A stretch of DNA of 64,000 bases from Micromonospora sp. C28SCA-DRY-2 (GCF_030519475.1 NZ_JAUMKD010000006.1:248001-312000), one strand, 5' to 3'. Shown: positions 26,142-36,952, counted from the first letter of the stretch. Numbers and translations are program-made. The notes: generated by a model not told the origin, from the sequence alone.

Positions 26142-27944
26142 TCAGCGGTCGGCGGCGCGGGTGCGGCCCGGGGCGGGGGCGGTCCACCCGGGCACCGGGG
26201 CGGGCGTCAGGTCGAGCTGGGCCCAGGCGCCCGGCCGGGTCCGCAGCTCCAGCCGGCGCAGCAGCCCGGACCGGTCGATCCAGTAGCGCAGCAGGGTCCG
26301 GGAGGTGCGTACCTCGATCACGTCCACGGTCCGGCCGTCCAGGCTGTCGCCCCGCACCCGTACCGCGTCGCCGCGCTGGCCGGTCGGGCCACCGGCCCGC
26401 AGCGCCGCGTCGACCAGCAGGTCGAGGTCGTCGGCCCGGGCCGGGCCGGCGCGCCAGCCGCCGGTCGGCGACGGCAGCGGCGGCCGGCCGGGTTTCTCGG
26501 CGGGGCCGGGCACCGCGGTGGCCGGCAGGTCCGCCCGGGCGGTGCCGGCGGGGCCGTGGTGCAGCAGCGTCCGGCGGTCCGGCCGGTTCAGGTCGGCGAC
26601 CGTCAGGTACGCGCTGCGCCGGGCCCAGCTCAGCCAGCCGATGCCGCGCAGGTTCGTGTCGGCGCCCACGGGCGCGGTCAGGGTGACGGTGGCGCCGCCC
26701 CGGTCGCGCAGCCGGCCCGCGAGGCGGTCCAGCCGGTCCTGTTCGGCGGCGGTGAGTGCCCGGGGCAGACCCGGCCGTCCGCCCAGCGCGTCGACCGGGC
26801 GCAGGGTGGGCCGGTTGGTCCGGTTCAGTTGCACCGTCACCGGGCCGACGCCGCTCAGCCGGGTCTTCAACCGGTGCAGTCGGGCGGACTGGTCGAGCCA
26901 GTAGCGCGGGTGCTCGGCGGTGGTGACCCCACCGGGCGCCGGAGCCTGGAGGATGTCCACCGGTTCCGCCCCCACGGTGTCCCGCCCCACCCAGCGTGCG
27001 GCGTCGGGGCCGGCCGGTTCGGGTCGGTCGGCGGCGAGGCGGAAGAGCAGGTCGAGCAGGCGGGCGAGGCCGTGCCCGGCGGGCAGGTCGTGCAGCCGCC
27101 AGCGGTCCGCCGGGGGTACCAGTGGCGGCGGGGCGGGCGTCGGCACGGCGGTGGGGTCGGGACGCAGCAGCACCACCGTCGGCGTGGCCTGGAGCAGGCC
27201 CCGCTCGGCGCCGGCGCCCGGCCCGCCCACGTCCAGGTAGACCAGCGGGCGGGACCAGTCCACCCAGCCGATCAGCTCGGTGCGGGCCGCCCCCTCGCCG
27301 GTCGTCACGTGCAGCCCGGACCGCAGGTCCCGGTAGTTGGTGACCCGCATGGCGGCGAGCCGCTCGTGCTCCGCCGCGGTGAGCGTCCGCGGTTGCTCCG
27401 GCGGGTCGGGGGCCCAGCTCAGCAGCCCGACGACCAGCGCGGCGGCGGAGACCGTGGCGACCACGGCGAGCGCCAGCAGGGCGGTCCGGCGGCGCCGGAC
27501 GAGACCCCGGCGCAGGCCGCCCGGGCCGCGCCGGACCCGGTCCGGCCCGCCGTCCAGCACCCGGCGGATCGCCTCCTGGTCCCGGTTCAACAGCCGCCGG
27601 GCGGCACCGGGTGTCACGGCGTCGGGCGGCGCGGCGGGAGTGGCGGCCGGGGCGCGACGGCGGCGCGCCGCGCCCCGGCCCGCGGCCCGGGCGGGCCCGG
27701 TGCGGCCGGTCACGGGGTCAGGATCCGGACGTGCGGTGCCCGAGGTCACCGCCGCGGCGCGCCCGGTGCGGGTGGGTGCCGGGTCGCGGTGGCGGCGGGC
27801 CGCCCACCGGCGCAGCGGCGCCGTCCAGCGACCGGCCGGCTCCGGCGGTACGGGGTCGTCGGGGCCTTGGCCGCCGGACGGATCCCGGGCATCGGGCCTG
27901 CCGTCGGCCTCGCGGCTGCCACGTGCCGGTCGTGAGGTCTCCAC
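26142..27944 (-). CDS. Membrane-anchored protein with two homologous extracytoplasmic domains
   Basis: 600 residues, family not recognised. Residues 1-145 are Arg/Pro/Ala-rich and disordered. One transmembrane helix (about 150-172, TALLALAVVATVSAAALVVGLL) follows a highly basic stretch, so the C-terminal part is outside the cell. That part is an internal duplication. Copy 1 runs from RTLTAAEHERLAAM through IGWVDWSRPLVYLDV to RYWLDQSARLHRLKTRL; copy 2 runs from RALTAAEQDRLDRL through IGWLSWARRSAYLTV to RYWIDRSGLLRRLELRT. The pattern of strands ending in a D-Q/R-S-L-R-L motif resembles LppX/LolA-like lipid carriers, but this is only a suggestion. It begins with GTG. Confidence 0.7.
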   Translation of the reverse strand: METSRPARGSREADGRPDARDPSGGQGPDDPVPPEPAGRWTAPLRRWAARRHRDPAPTRTGRAAAVTSGTARPDPDPVTGRTGPARAAGRGAARRRRAPAATPAAPPDAVTPGAARRLLNRDQEAIRRVLDGGPDRVRRGPGGLRRGLVRRRRTALLALAVVATVSAAALVVGLLSWAPDPPEQPRTLTAAEHERLAAMRVTNYRDLRSGLHVTTGEGAARTELIGWVDWSRPLVYLDVGGPGAGAERGLLQATPTVVLLRPDPTAVPTPAPPPLVPPADRWRLHDLPAGHGLARLLDLLFRLAADRPEPAGPDAARWVGRDTVGAEPVDILQAPAPGGVTTAEHPRYWLDQSARLHRLKTRLSGVGPVTVQLNRTNRPTLRPVDALGGRPGLPRALTAAEQDRLDRLAGRLRDRGGATVTLTAPVGADTNLRGIGWLSWARRSAYLTVADLNRPDRRTLLHHGPAGTARADLPATAVPGPAEKPGRPPLPSPTGGWRAGPARADDLDLLVDAALRAGGPTGQRGDAVRVRGDSLDGRTVDVIEVRTSRTLLRYWIDRSGLLRRLELRTRPGAWAQLDLTPAPVPGWTAPAPGRTRAADR

Positions 27945-28114
27945 AGGTAGTTGAACGGGCCGGAGCGGGCCGGGGTGACGAGCCGGCCGGGCCGGCGATC
28001 CCGCGCCGGGCTGTGCCGCCGGTCAGGGCTGGGAGGCGGCGGCGACCGGCCAGGGTAGGGGCGGGTGGCCCCCGCGGGTCGGAGACCGGCGGCAGGGCCG
28101 CGCTGTCCGCCGTC

Positions 28115-28350
28115 GGGCCGGGAGGTGGGGTGTCCGGCCAGGGGTGGCCGGGGTGACGGCCGGGGCTGGTGGTCGGGGCGCGGCTGAGGGCGCGGGGCCG
28201 GGAGGTGGGGTGTCTGGCCAGGGGCGGCCCGGGCGGCGGCCGGGGCTGGTTGACCACAGGATCGGCAGTCGGGGCGCGGGTGGGGGCCGGGAGGTGGGGT
28301 GTCTGGCCAGGGTGGCCCGGGCGACGGCCGGGTCCTGTCGTCCGGGGCAC
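28115..28350. repeat. Three imperfect tandem repeats of about 80-89 bp
   Basis: The core GGGCCGGGAGGTGGGGTGTC starts at 28115, 28195 and 28284, each followed by (C/T)GGCCAGGG and then a GACGGCCGGG-like segment. Spacing is 80 and 89 bp. No coding function is apparent. Confidence 0.7.
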
Positions 28351-28638
28351 GACTACCCGGCGGATCGGGCGCGGGTGGCGGCCGGGTCCGGCGGGTCGGG
28401 GTGACGGGCAGGGGCGCTCGCGGCGGCCGGTCTGCGCGTCACGCGCGACCACTCGGGTGCGCACGCCGGGAGTGCCGGGTGCTGCGACCCCTGTGCCGGC
28501 GGCGGGCCGGCTGATGATGCCTGGCCGCCTGCCCGGTCGGCCGCCGCGAGCGGCCTACACGAAGAGCCTAGCCGGGTGAGATGGGCCACACAATGGGAAT
28601 ATCGAAGCCGATCAGGGACCGACCGTAGTCGCGGCGGA

Positions 28639-28661
28639 GTGTCGGACCCCCGGCGTACCGT
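28639..28661 (+). promoter_or_regulatory. PafBC/RecA-NDp-type DNA-damage promoter of uvrB
   Basis: GTGTCGGAC (28639-28647), exactly 8 bp, then TACCGT (28656-28661), which ends 7 nt before the uvrB ATG. The TGTCGG core, the 8-bp gap and the TANNNT -10 match the RecA-NDp consensus (TTGTCRGTG-N8-TANNNT) at six of nine upstream positions plus the exact spacing. Confidence 0.65.
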
Positions 28662-28668
28662 TGGGGTC

Positions 28669-30780
<2,112 letters not shown>

Positions 30781-30817
30781 CGCCCGGGCGGTCGCCGGGA
30801 CGGACGGGCGGTCGGGG

Positions 30818-31756
30818 ATGGACGCGGTCGCGACAGCGGTCGACGAAGTCGTCCTCGGCGTGCCCCACGCCCGGCTGCGGCCCTTCGTCGACCGCTACAT
30901 CGGCTATCGCGAGCGGGCGGATCTGCCCCTGGTCCGCCGGGAGGTGGCCGGTGCCTTCGTGGTGGTCATCCTCGGCTGGGGCGCTCCGCTGGACGTGGTC
31001 GACCCGCGGGACCCCGCCCGGGGCGCGCACCGGGTCGACTCCTTCGTCGCCGGCACGTTCGACGGCCCCTGCACCACCCGGCTGGTCGGCGTCGGCGAGG
31101 GGGTGGAGCTGCTGCTGGCCCCGCTGGCCGCCCGCCGGATCCTCGGCCTGCCGCTGGCCGAGCTGACCAACCGGGCGGTGGGGGTGGCGGCACTGCCGGG
31201 TGGCTGGCTCGACCGGCTCCGCGTCCGGCTGGCCACCGCCGCCGACTGGCCGGCCCGGTTCGCGCTGCTCGACGCCGCGGTGACCGCCCGGCTGGCGGCG
31301 ACCGAGCCGGTCGACGCGCGGCTGGCCTGGGCGTGGCAACGGCTCGCCGGCAGCGGTGGCCGGGTCGCCGTCGGCGCCCTCGCCAGCGAGCTGGGCTGGA
31401 GCCGCCGGCACCTGGCCGCCCGGTTCCGGGACGAGATCGGGCTGCCGCCGAAGACCACCGCCCGGCTGCTCCGGTTCCAGCGCGCCTACGCGACGCTGGC
31501 CGCCGGCCCGGCCCTCGGCGTCGACCGGGCGCCGGCCGGTACGAACGGCCAGGCCGGTCCGGGCGGCGAGAGCGGCTCGGTCGGCCAGGGTGGCACCGGT
31601 GGCCCGGGCGAGTGGTCCGGTCCGCCGGCGGGCGGCTGGGCCGAGGTCGCCGCCCGGTGCGGGTACTACGACCAGTCCCACCTGATCCGCGACTTCCGCG
31701 AGTTCGCCGGCGGCACCCCGACCGCGCTCGGGTCACATTCGTCCAATCCCGGGTGA
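30818..31756 (+). CDS. AraC-family regulator with a glycine-rich insert in the DNA-binding domain
   Basis: 312 residues. The N-terminal sensor domain (1-170) is of the DUF6597 type often found in such regulators. The AraC DNA-binding domain is recognisable but interrupted. The first helix-turn-helix lies at about 182-220 (VGALASELGWSRRHLAARFRDEIGLPPK), and the second at about 273-300 (WAEVAARCGYYDQSHLIRDFREFAGGTPT). Between them residues 232-272 are Gly/Ser/Pro-rich instead of the usual short linker helix. It precedes a VOC protein by 24 nt, so the two are probably one transcription unit. Confidence 0.87.
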   Translation: MDAVATAVDEVVLGVPHARLRPFVDRYIGYRERADLPLVRREVAGAFVVVILGWGAPLDVVDPRDPARGAHRVDSFVAGTFDGPCTTRLVGVGEGVELLLAPLAARRILGLPLAELTNRAVGVAALPGGWLDRLRVRLATAADWPARFALLDAAVTARLAATEPVDARLAWAWQRLAGSGGRVAVGALASELGWSRRHLAARFRDEIGLPPKTTARLLRFQRAYATLAAGPALGVDRAPAGTNGQAGPGGESGSVGQGGTGGPGEWSGPPAGGWAEVAARCGYYDQSHLIRDFREFAGGTPTALGSHSSNPG

Positions 31757-31780
31757 CCGGGCCGGCGGCAGACTCGGGGC

Positions 31781-32149
31781 ATGCGAACCATCTATCCGAT
31801 CTTCCGCTACCCGGACGCCGGGGCGGCCATCGACTGGCTCTGCACCGCCTTCGGCTTCACCGTGCACGCGCGGTACGACGCGCCCGACGGTTCGGTGGCG
31901 CACGCCGAACTCACCCTGGACACCGGCATGGTGATGGTGGGCGAGCGGCCCGACCCGCGGCCCCGGCCGGGCGACGAGGACTGGTCGGTCTACGTGGCGG
32001 TCGCCGACGTCGACGCGCACTGCGCCCGGGCCCGGTCGGCCGGCGCCGAGATCGTCCGGGAGCCGTTCGACACCGACTACGGCTCCCGCGACTACACCGC
32101 CCGTGACCTGGCCGGCAACGTCTGGTCCTTCGGCACGTACCGGCCCTGA
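31781..32149 (+). CDS. VOC-family (glyoxalase/bleomycin-resistance fold) protein
   Basis: 122 residues with paired beta-alpha-beta-beta-beta units: YPIFRYPDAGAAIDWLCTAFGF in the first, YVAVADVDAHCARARSAGAEI and DYGSRDYTARDLAGNVWSFGTY in the second. This resembles the YdcJ/PhnB-like group of VOC proteins. A metal site is plausible, but the substrate is unknown. It follows the AraC regulator by 24 nt, the usual pairing of an AraC sensor and a VOC enzyme. Confidence 0.85.
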   Translation: MRTIYPIFRYPDAGAAIDWLCTAFGFTVHARYDAPDGSVAHAELTLDTGMVMVGERPDPRPRPGDEDWSVYVAVADVDAHCARARSAGAEIVREPFDTDYGSRDYTARDLAGNVWSFGTYRP

Positions 32150-32346
32150 CCCGGCGGTGGCCGGCCCGGGTCGGGCCGCCCGAGGGCGCCCGGCGGCGGC
32201 GAGGCCCGGGCGGCGCGAGGCCGGGCAGCGCCGAGGACCGGGGCGGGGTCGGGGTGAGCGGTGAGGGCGGCTGCGATTGCGGTGAGCGAGCGTGGTATTG
32301 CGCTGGGTGATCGTCCTGCGTACTCTCCCACGGTGGGGAGGCGGGG

Positions 32347-33204
32347 ATGCCGTTGCCAACGAGTCCGGTCATTCGACGTGCGCGGCTCGGCGCCGAGTTG
32401 CGCCAACTGCGCCGGCGGGAGGCGCTCACCCTGGAACAGGTCTGCGACCGGCTGGGCTGGGCTTCCACCTCCAAGCTGTCCCGCATCGAGCTGGGGCAGA
32501 GCCGGCCCGACCTCGCCGACGTGCTCGACCTGCTGGACGTCTACCAGGTGCCGGCACCGCAGCGGGACGCGCTCATCGTCATCGCCCGCGACGCGGCCAC
32601 CAGCCGGGGCTGGTGGAAGGCGCTCGGCGAGATGAGCGAGCGGCAGCGCACGTACGCGGAGCTGGAGGCGGGCGCGGCGAGCATCGTGGACTACCAACCG
32701 GCGGTGGTGCCCGGGCTGTTGCAGACCCCGGCGTACGCCCGGCTGCGGATCGCCGCCGGGCGGCTGCTGGACAGCGGCGTGGACGTCGAGGCGGACGTGC
32801 GGGCCCGGATCGCCCGGCACGAGGTGCTCCGCCGACCCGAGCCACCCCGCTACACAGCGCTGCTCGCCGAGGCCGCCTGCGACCCCGCCGACGCCCCGCC
32901 CGAGGTGTGGCAGGAGCAGCTGCGGCACCTGGTCGACGTGGCCGGGCTGCCGAACGTGACGATCCGGCTGCTGCCCCGGGGCGTCGCCGCGCAGGGCGTG
33001 CAGCCGCTCACCCCGTACTCGTGCTACTCCTTTCCGGACCCGGCCGACCCGCGCACGGTGATGCTGGAGGCGCTGACCACCGACGTGCGCCTGGTGACCA
33101 CACCGGACGTCGACCGGTACGAGCGGATCACCGGTTGGCTGCTGGGCGCGGCCCTGCCGGCGGAGGAGAGTGTCGCGGAGCTGGCCCGCCGCGCCGCCGA
33201 CTGA
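32347..33204 (+). CDS. XRE-family regulator with DUF5753 domain
   Basis: 285 residues. Residues 10-70 are an XRE helix-turn-helix (LGAELRQLRRREALTLEQVCDRLGWASTSKLSRIELG). The rest is DUF5753, with YQPAVVPGLLQTPAYAR and the C-terminal VTTPDVDRYERITGWLLGAAL. This class is highly expanded in actinomycetes and often works beside a small DUF397 protein, which I do not find here. A GGGGAGGCGGGG ribosome-binding site precedes the ATG, and a TACTCT around 32320 may be its -10 box. Targets are unknown. Confidence 0.88.
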   Translation: MPLPTSPVIRRARLGAELRQLRRREALTLEQVCDRLGWASTSKLSRIELGQSRPDLADVLDLLDVYQVPAPQRDALIVIARDAATSRGWWKALGEMSERQRTYAELEAGAASIVDYQPAVVPGLLQTPAYARLRIAAGRLLDSGVDVEADVRARIARHEVLRRPEPPRYTALLAEAACDPADAPPEVWQEQLRHLVDVAGLPNVTIRLLPRGVAAQGVQPLTPYSCYSFPDPADPRTVMLEALTTDVRLVTTPDVDRYERITGWLLGAALPAEESVAELARRAAD

Positions 33205-33364
33205 GCAGGCACGCAGCGGCCGGGCGCGGGCCACGGCGCCCGGGCGGGCGGCGCGCCCGCCGACGCAGCGGCATGCCGGCGGTTGACCGGACGGGGAGTG
33301 GGCCGGGCGCGGGTCGCGCGTGGCGGCACCTCGGCGGGCAGGCGAGCAACGGCCCGACCGAGGG

Positions 33365-34126
33365 TCACGTGTGGCGGCGGAAGCCGCCCTCGGAGTCGAT
33401 CACCTGGCCGGTGATCCATCCGGCGTCCGGCGAGCAGAGGAAGCGGACCAGCCGGGCGGCGTCCTGCGGAGTGCCCCAGCGGCCGCCGGGGAAGAGCCGC
33501 GCCACCGCCTCCTGGACCTCCGGCGGGGCGTAGCCGGTGTCGGTGGGCCCCGGATTGACGCAGTTGACGGTGATGCCGCCGGGCATCAGCAGCGGGGCGA
33601 GCTGGACGGTGAGGTTCTCCACCGCCGCCTTGCTGGCCGCGTACGCCAGTTCGCCGGGCATCGGGCCGAGGCGCTGCCCGCTGGAGAAGAGCACCAGCCG
33701 GCCGCCCGATCCGGCGGTGAACGCCGCCGCGAACGCCTGGGCGAGCAGCAGCGTGGCCCGCACGTTGACCAGCAGGTGCCGGTCGATCTCGGTGGCCTCC
33801 AGCGCGCCGAGCGGGGTGTGCGTGGAGTAGGCGTGCACGGCCACCACCGCGTCGAGCCGCTCGTACCGGCTCACCGCCTCGCCGACCAGCGCGGCCGGCG
33901 CCGCCGGATCGAGCAGATCGGCCCGGTGGTAGGCCGCCACGTCGCCCAACTCGGCCAGCAGGGCCGGCACGCCGTCGGGATCGCCACCGTAGGGCTGCGC
34001 CTCGTCGAACTCGGGCAGCCCGGTGAGCAGCAGCCGCCAGCCGTCCGCGGCGAGCGTGCGGGCGACCGCCGCGCCGATGCCGATCCGCCGGCTCACGCCG
34101 GTTACCAGAGCCACCCGTTGCGTCAT
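33365..34126 (-). CDS. Short-chain dehydrogenase/reductase
   Basis: 253-residue SDR. The cofactor-binding start is VALVTGVSRRIGIGAAVARTLA, a slightly changed TGxxxGxG motif in which the glycine region reads GVSRRIGIG. The catalytic segment is LFSSGQRLGPMPGELAYAASKAAV, with Ser, Tyr and Lys in the usual spacing, and NPGPTDTGY follows. The end ITGQVIDSEGGF is the typical SDR C-terminus. An Asn (LLVNVRAT) completes the tetrad. NAD/NADP preference and substrate are undetermined. It stands alone on the minus strand. Confidence 0.88.
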   Translation of the reverse strand: MTQRVALVTGVSRRIGIGAAVARTLAADGWRLLLTGLPEFDEAQPYGGDPDGVPALLAELGDVAAYHRADLLDPAAPAALVGEAVSRYERLDAVVAVHAYSTHTPLGALEATEIDRHLLVNVRATLLLAQAFAAAFTAGSGGRLVLFSSGQRLGPMPGELAYAASKAAVENLTVQLAPLLMPGGITVNCVNPGPTDTGYAPPEVQEAVARLFPGGRWGTPQDAARLVRFLCSPDAGWITGQVIDSEGGFRRHT

Positions 34127-34263
34127 GCCCGACAGTCAACCGGCACCGACGGCCGAAGATCAACCGATATCGCCGCGCGAGTCGCCGGGCCCGGCGCCCC
34201 CGAGCCCGTCGGGACCGGCGACCGGCGCGTGCAGGCGGACGATAGGACAGGGGTACGACAGCC

Positions 34264-34557
34264 TCAGGCCGGCACGTCCACGAAGTGCTCGACCAGCGGC
34301 GGGTTGGCGAAGTACGGCCCGATCAGCTCCCGCCACCGGGTGAACCGGTCACTGCCGCGGAAGTTCTCGTTGTGCGCCTCGACCGAGTCCCACTCGACCA
34401 GCAGCACGAACCGCGACGGCGACTCCACGCCCCGGGTCATCCGCACCGACCGGCAGCCGGGGGTGCCGGCCAGCACCGGATGCCCCTTGGCGTACGCGGC
34501 GGCGAACTCGTCCTCGTGTCCGGGCAGTACGTCGATGAGCGCGACCTCAAGCACCAT
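34264..34557 (-). CDS. Antibiotic biosynthesis monooxygenase (ABM) domain protein
   Basis: 97-residue ferredoxin-like dimeric alpha-beta barrel protein. Family marks are VLEVALIDVLPGHEDEFAAAY at the start, TPGCRSVRMTRGVESPSRFVLLVEWDSVEAH in the middle and the C-terminal YFANPPLVEHFVDV. Such proteins include quinol monooxygenases and many small housekeeping ABM proteins. Substrate unknown. An AAAGG element precedes the ATG. Confidence 0.85.
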   Translation of the reverse strand: MVLEVALIDVLPGHEDEFAAAYAKGHPVLAGTPGCRSVRMTRGVESPSRFVLLVEWDSVEAHNENFRGSDRFTRWRELIGPYFANPPLVEHFVDVPA

Positions 34558-34656
34558 GCCGGAAGCCTTTCACGGCACCCCGGCGGGGCAGTGGCGCGGG
34601 GGTCTGTTCCCGGGGACCGGACCCGCCTAGGGTGGGCGCGCGGAAAGGGGAGCGGC

Positions 34657-35310
34657 ATGATCGACTGGCTGACCGGCACGGCGTTCACCGTGGCGGGTAC
34701 CGGCACCACCTGGGCCGAGCTGCTGGGCTTCGCCACCGGCGCGCTCAACGTCTGGCTGGTGGCCCGGCAGCGGATCGCCAACTGGCCGGTCGGCATCGCC
34801 AACGTGCTGCTGCTGATGCTGCTGTTCTGGACGGCCGGCCTGTACGCCGACGCCGGCCTCCAGCTCGTCTACGTCGCCCTCGGGCTGTACGGGTGGTGGG
34901 CGTGGCTGTACGGCGGCGAGCGGCGCTCCCGGCTCACGGTCAGCCGGACCGGTCCCGGGGAGTGGTGGGCGCTGGCGGCGGCCGGGTTGGCGCTGACCGT
35001 CGGGCTCTGGGCACTGCTGACCCGGGCCACCGACTCCACCGTGCCGCTGCCGGACGCCCTGACCACCGCGCTCTCGCTGCTGGCCACGTACGGGCAGACC
35101 CGCAAGCGGGTGGAGAGCTGGTGGTTGTGGATCACCGCTGACCTGGTCTACATCCCGCTCTACGCCTACAAGGGCCTCTACCTCACCGCGCTGCTCTACC
35201 TGGTCTTCCTCGGGCTCTGCGTGCTCGGCCTGCGCGAGTGGCGGGCGGACCTGCGCCGCCAGGGCAGCGCGACGCCGGTGCCGCCCGGCCCGGCCCCGGT
35301 GGCGGCATGA
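34657..35310 (+). CDS. pnuC: Nicotinamide riboside transporter PnuC
   Basis: 217-residue membrane protein with seven hydrophobic segments. Family markers are EFLGFATGALNVWLVARQRIANWPVGIAN-like residues 20-45, YVALGLYGWWAWLYGG and YGQTRKRVESWWLWITADLVYIPLYAYKGLYLTALLY, where the Trp-rich and Asn/Arg positions bind the ribosyl ligand. AAAGGGGAG precedes the ATG, and a TAGGGT about 25 nt upstream may be the -10. Its stop overlaps nadR as ATGA. Imported nicotinamide riboside would be phosphorylated by NadR, trapping it in the cell. Confidence 0.93.
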   Translation: MIDWLTGTAFTVAGTGTTWAELLGFATGALNVWLVARQRIANWPVGIANVLLLMLLFWTAGLYADAGLQLVYVALGLYGWWAWLYGGERRSRLTVSRTGPGEWWALAAAGLALTVGLWALLTRATDSTVPLPDALTTALSLLATYGQTRKRVESWWLWITADLVYIPLYAYKGLYLTALLYLVFLGLCVLGLREWRADLRRQGSATPVPPGPAPVAA

Positions 35311-36527
35311 CCGACGCGACGCCCCGACCTCCGGCGGTCGCCGACGGCGCGTCGGTGACGAGGCGCCCGGTGGACCGCGCCCACGACGTGGCTGCGGCGG
35401 CACCGGTCGGCCCGCAGCGGCCCGCGCCGGACGCCGGGCCGGCGGCGCCGGAGTTCCGGCACGGGATGGTGGTGGGCAAGTTCTACCCGCCGCACGCCGG
35501 CCACCACGCGTTGATCCGGGCGGCCGCCGCCCGGTGCGCCGCCGTCACCGTGGTGGTGGCGCCGTCGCGCCGGGAGTCGATCCCGCTCGCGTCCCGGTTG
35601 GACTGGCTGCGCGAGGTGCACGCGGACACCCCGTGGGTCCGCTTCGTCGGCCGGTACGACGACCATCCGGTGGACTACGCCGATCCGGCGGTGTGGGACC
35701 TGCACTGCGCCGTGTTCCGGGAGGCGCTGGGTGGCCGGCCGGTCGACGCGGTCTTCTCCTCCGAGGCGTACGGCGCCGAGCTGGCCCGGCGCTTCGACGC
35801 CGTACCCGTCGCGGTGGATCCCGCCCGGCGGCGGGTGCCGGTCTCCGGCACCGCGGTCCGTGCGGACCCGGTGGGCCACTGGGACCGGCTCAGCGCGCCG
35901 GTGCGGGCCTGGTTCGTCCGGCGGGTGGTGGTGGTCGGCGCGGAGTCCACCGGCACCACCACGATGGCCGCCGCCCTCGCCGCGCACTTCGGCACCCGCT
36001 GGGTTCCCGAGTACGGCCGGGAGTTGACCGCGCGGAAGCTGGCCCGGCTGCGCGAGCGCGACCCGGCGGCCACCGTCTTCGACGTCAGCTGGGATCGCGA
36101 CGACTTCGCCGAGGTGGTCCGGGAGCAGCAGGCGGCCGAGGACGCGGCGGCCCGGTCCAGCGGCCCGCTGCTGTTCTGCGACACCGACGCCCGGGCGACG
36201 GCGGTCTGGGAGGAGCGCTACCTGGGCTCGTCGTCCGCGCGGGTGCGCGCGGCGGCCCGGCGGCCGGCGCTCTACCTGCTGACCGACCACGTCGGGGTGC
36301 CCTTCGCCGACGACGGGCTACGCGACGGCGAGCACCTGCGGGCCTGGATGACCGACCGGTTCCGCACCGAGCTGGCCGGCTGCGGGGTGCCGGTGGTCGA
36401 GCTCAGCGGCCCGCACGGGCGGCGGCTGGCCCGGGCGGTGGCCGCCTGCGAGGAGCTGCTGGCCGCCGGCTGGTCGCTGGCCGACCCACTCGCCGCGCCG
36501 ACCGACCCGGAGCACCTAGCCTCCTAG
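35307..36527 (+). CDS. nadR: NadR-type NMN adenylyltransferase / nicotinamide riboside kinase
   Basis: 406 residues. After a disordered N-terminal 50 residues comes the nucleotidyltransferase domain, with VVGKFYPPHAGHHALIR carrying the HxGH motif. The kinase domain starts at about 210. Its P-loop reads VVVGAESTGTTTM, so the Walker A lysine is replaced by threonine. The helix-turn-helix of enteric NadR is absent, so this is an enzyme, not a repressor. The ATG overlaps the pnuC stop (ATGA), giving a compact NAD-salvage operon: uptake, phosphorylation and adenylation of nicotinamide riboside. Confidence 0.9.
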   Translation: MTDATPRPPAVADGASVTRRPVDRAHDVAAAAPVGPQRPAPDAGPAAPEFRHGMVVGKFYPPHAGHHALIRAAAARCAAVTVVVAPSRRESIPLASRLDWLREVHADTPWVRFVGRYDDHPVDYADPAVWDLHCAVFREALGGRPVDAVFSSEAYGAELARRFDAVPVAVDPARRRVPVSGTAVRADPVGHWDRLSAPVRAWFVRRVVVVGAESTGTTTMAAALAAHFGTRWVPEYGRELTARKLARLRERDPAATVFDVSWDRDDFAEVVREQQAAEDAAARSSGPLLFCDTDARATAVWEERYLGSSSARVRAAARRPALYLLTDHVGVPFADDGLRDGEHLRAWMTDRFRTELAGCGVPVVELSGPHGRRLARAVAACEELLAAGWSLADPLAAPTDPEHLAS

Positions 36528-36821
36528 GATGCCTTACGCGGTGTGTGCCCCGACACCCGGCCGACCGCGATGCCGGGACGGTGGCTGACGGGCGCATGGC
36601 GCCGACGGCGGCGCACGACTCAGGGTGTCCGCAGCCACCCCGCCCAGGGCGGCAGGCGTGCATCACGCCCCGGCCCCCACGGGCATCGCGCCCCCGTGGC
36701 CCACGGTCGTCGTGGCGCTACGACCGGATCTGCGGCGATTCGCGGTGGTGCCGGGGCCGGCGTGGGGGAGGACACCGACCGCCCAGGGTGCGGTCACTGG
36801 TCGCAGTGGTGAAGAATGATG
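36528..36821. other. Intergenic region between nadR and the riboswitch
   Basis: About 290 nt without a supported gene or repeat. Its 3' part must hold the promoter of the riboswitch-terC transcript; I see no pair of boxes good enough to name. Confidence 0.5.
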
Positions 36822-36952
36822 CTTGAGGAGGGGAGTATTCCCCCGCGACGGAGTCGTCAGCACGGTCGAGCGCCGGCCCCCCGGTGGCGCGACCCGGCCC
36901 CGTCGGTCACCGCCCCGCCCCCGGGACGGTGACGGAAGAGACCTCCGACAGT
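36822..36952 (+). ncRNA. Manganese riboswitch (yybP-ykoY class)
   Basis: The 5' half carries GGAGGGGAGTA (36827-36837), the conserved first loop strand of yybP-ykoY RNAs, and AGTCGTCAGCAC (from 36852), matching the conserved GUCGUCA. The 3' half carries GAAGAGACCTCCGACAG (36935-36951), matching the AAGACC...GACAG end. GGAGG (36827-36831) pairs with CCTCC (36942-36946) to close the P1 stem. It lies in the leader of a TerC-family gene, the known target of this Mn2+ sensor. A second hairpin (36973-36979 with 36992-36998), between aptamer and ribosome-binding site, is the likely expression platform. Confidence 0.85.

Larger units (their letters stand above)
27945..28668. other. Long intergenic region with degenerate tandem repeats
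   Basis: Over 700 nt before uvrB without a believable gene. Open frames here are low-complexity (Gly/Arg/Pro) and arise from GC richness. It contains three imperfect repeat units (see 28115-28350) and, at its 3' end, the uvrB promoter. Confidence 0.6.

Noticed and set aside
27718..28464. A 248-codon minus-strand frame in the uvrB upstream gap
   Set aside because: Pro/Arg/Gly-rich sequence that follows the tandem repeats; it has no ribosome-binding site and partly overlaps the real gene at 26142-27944.
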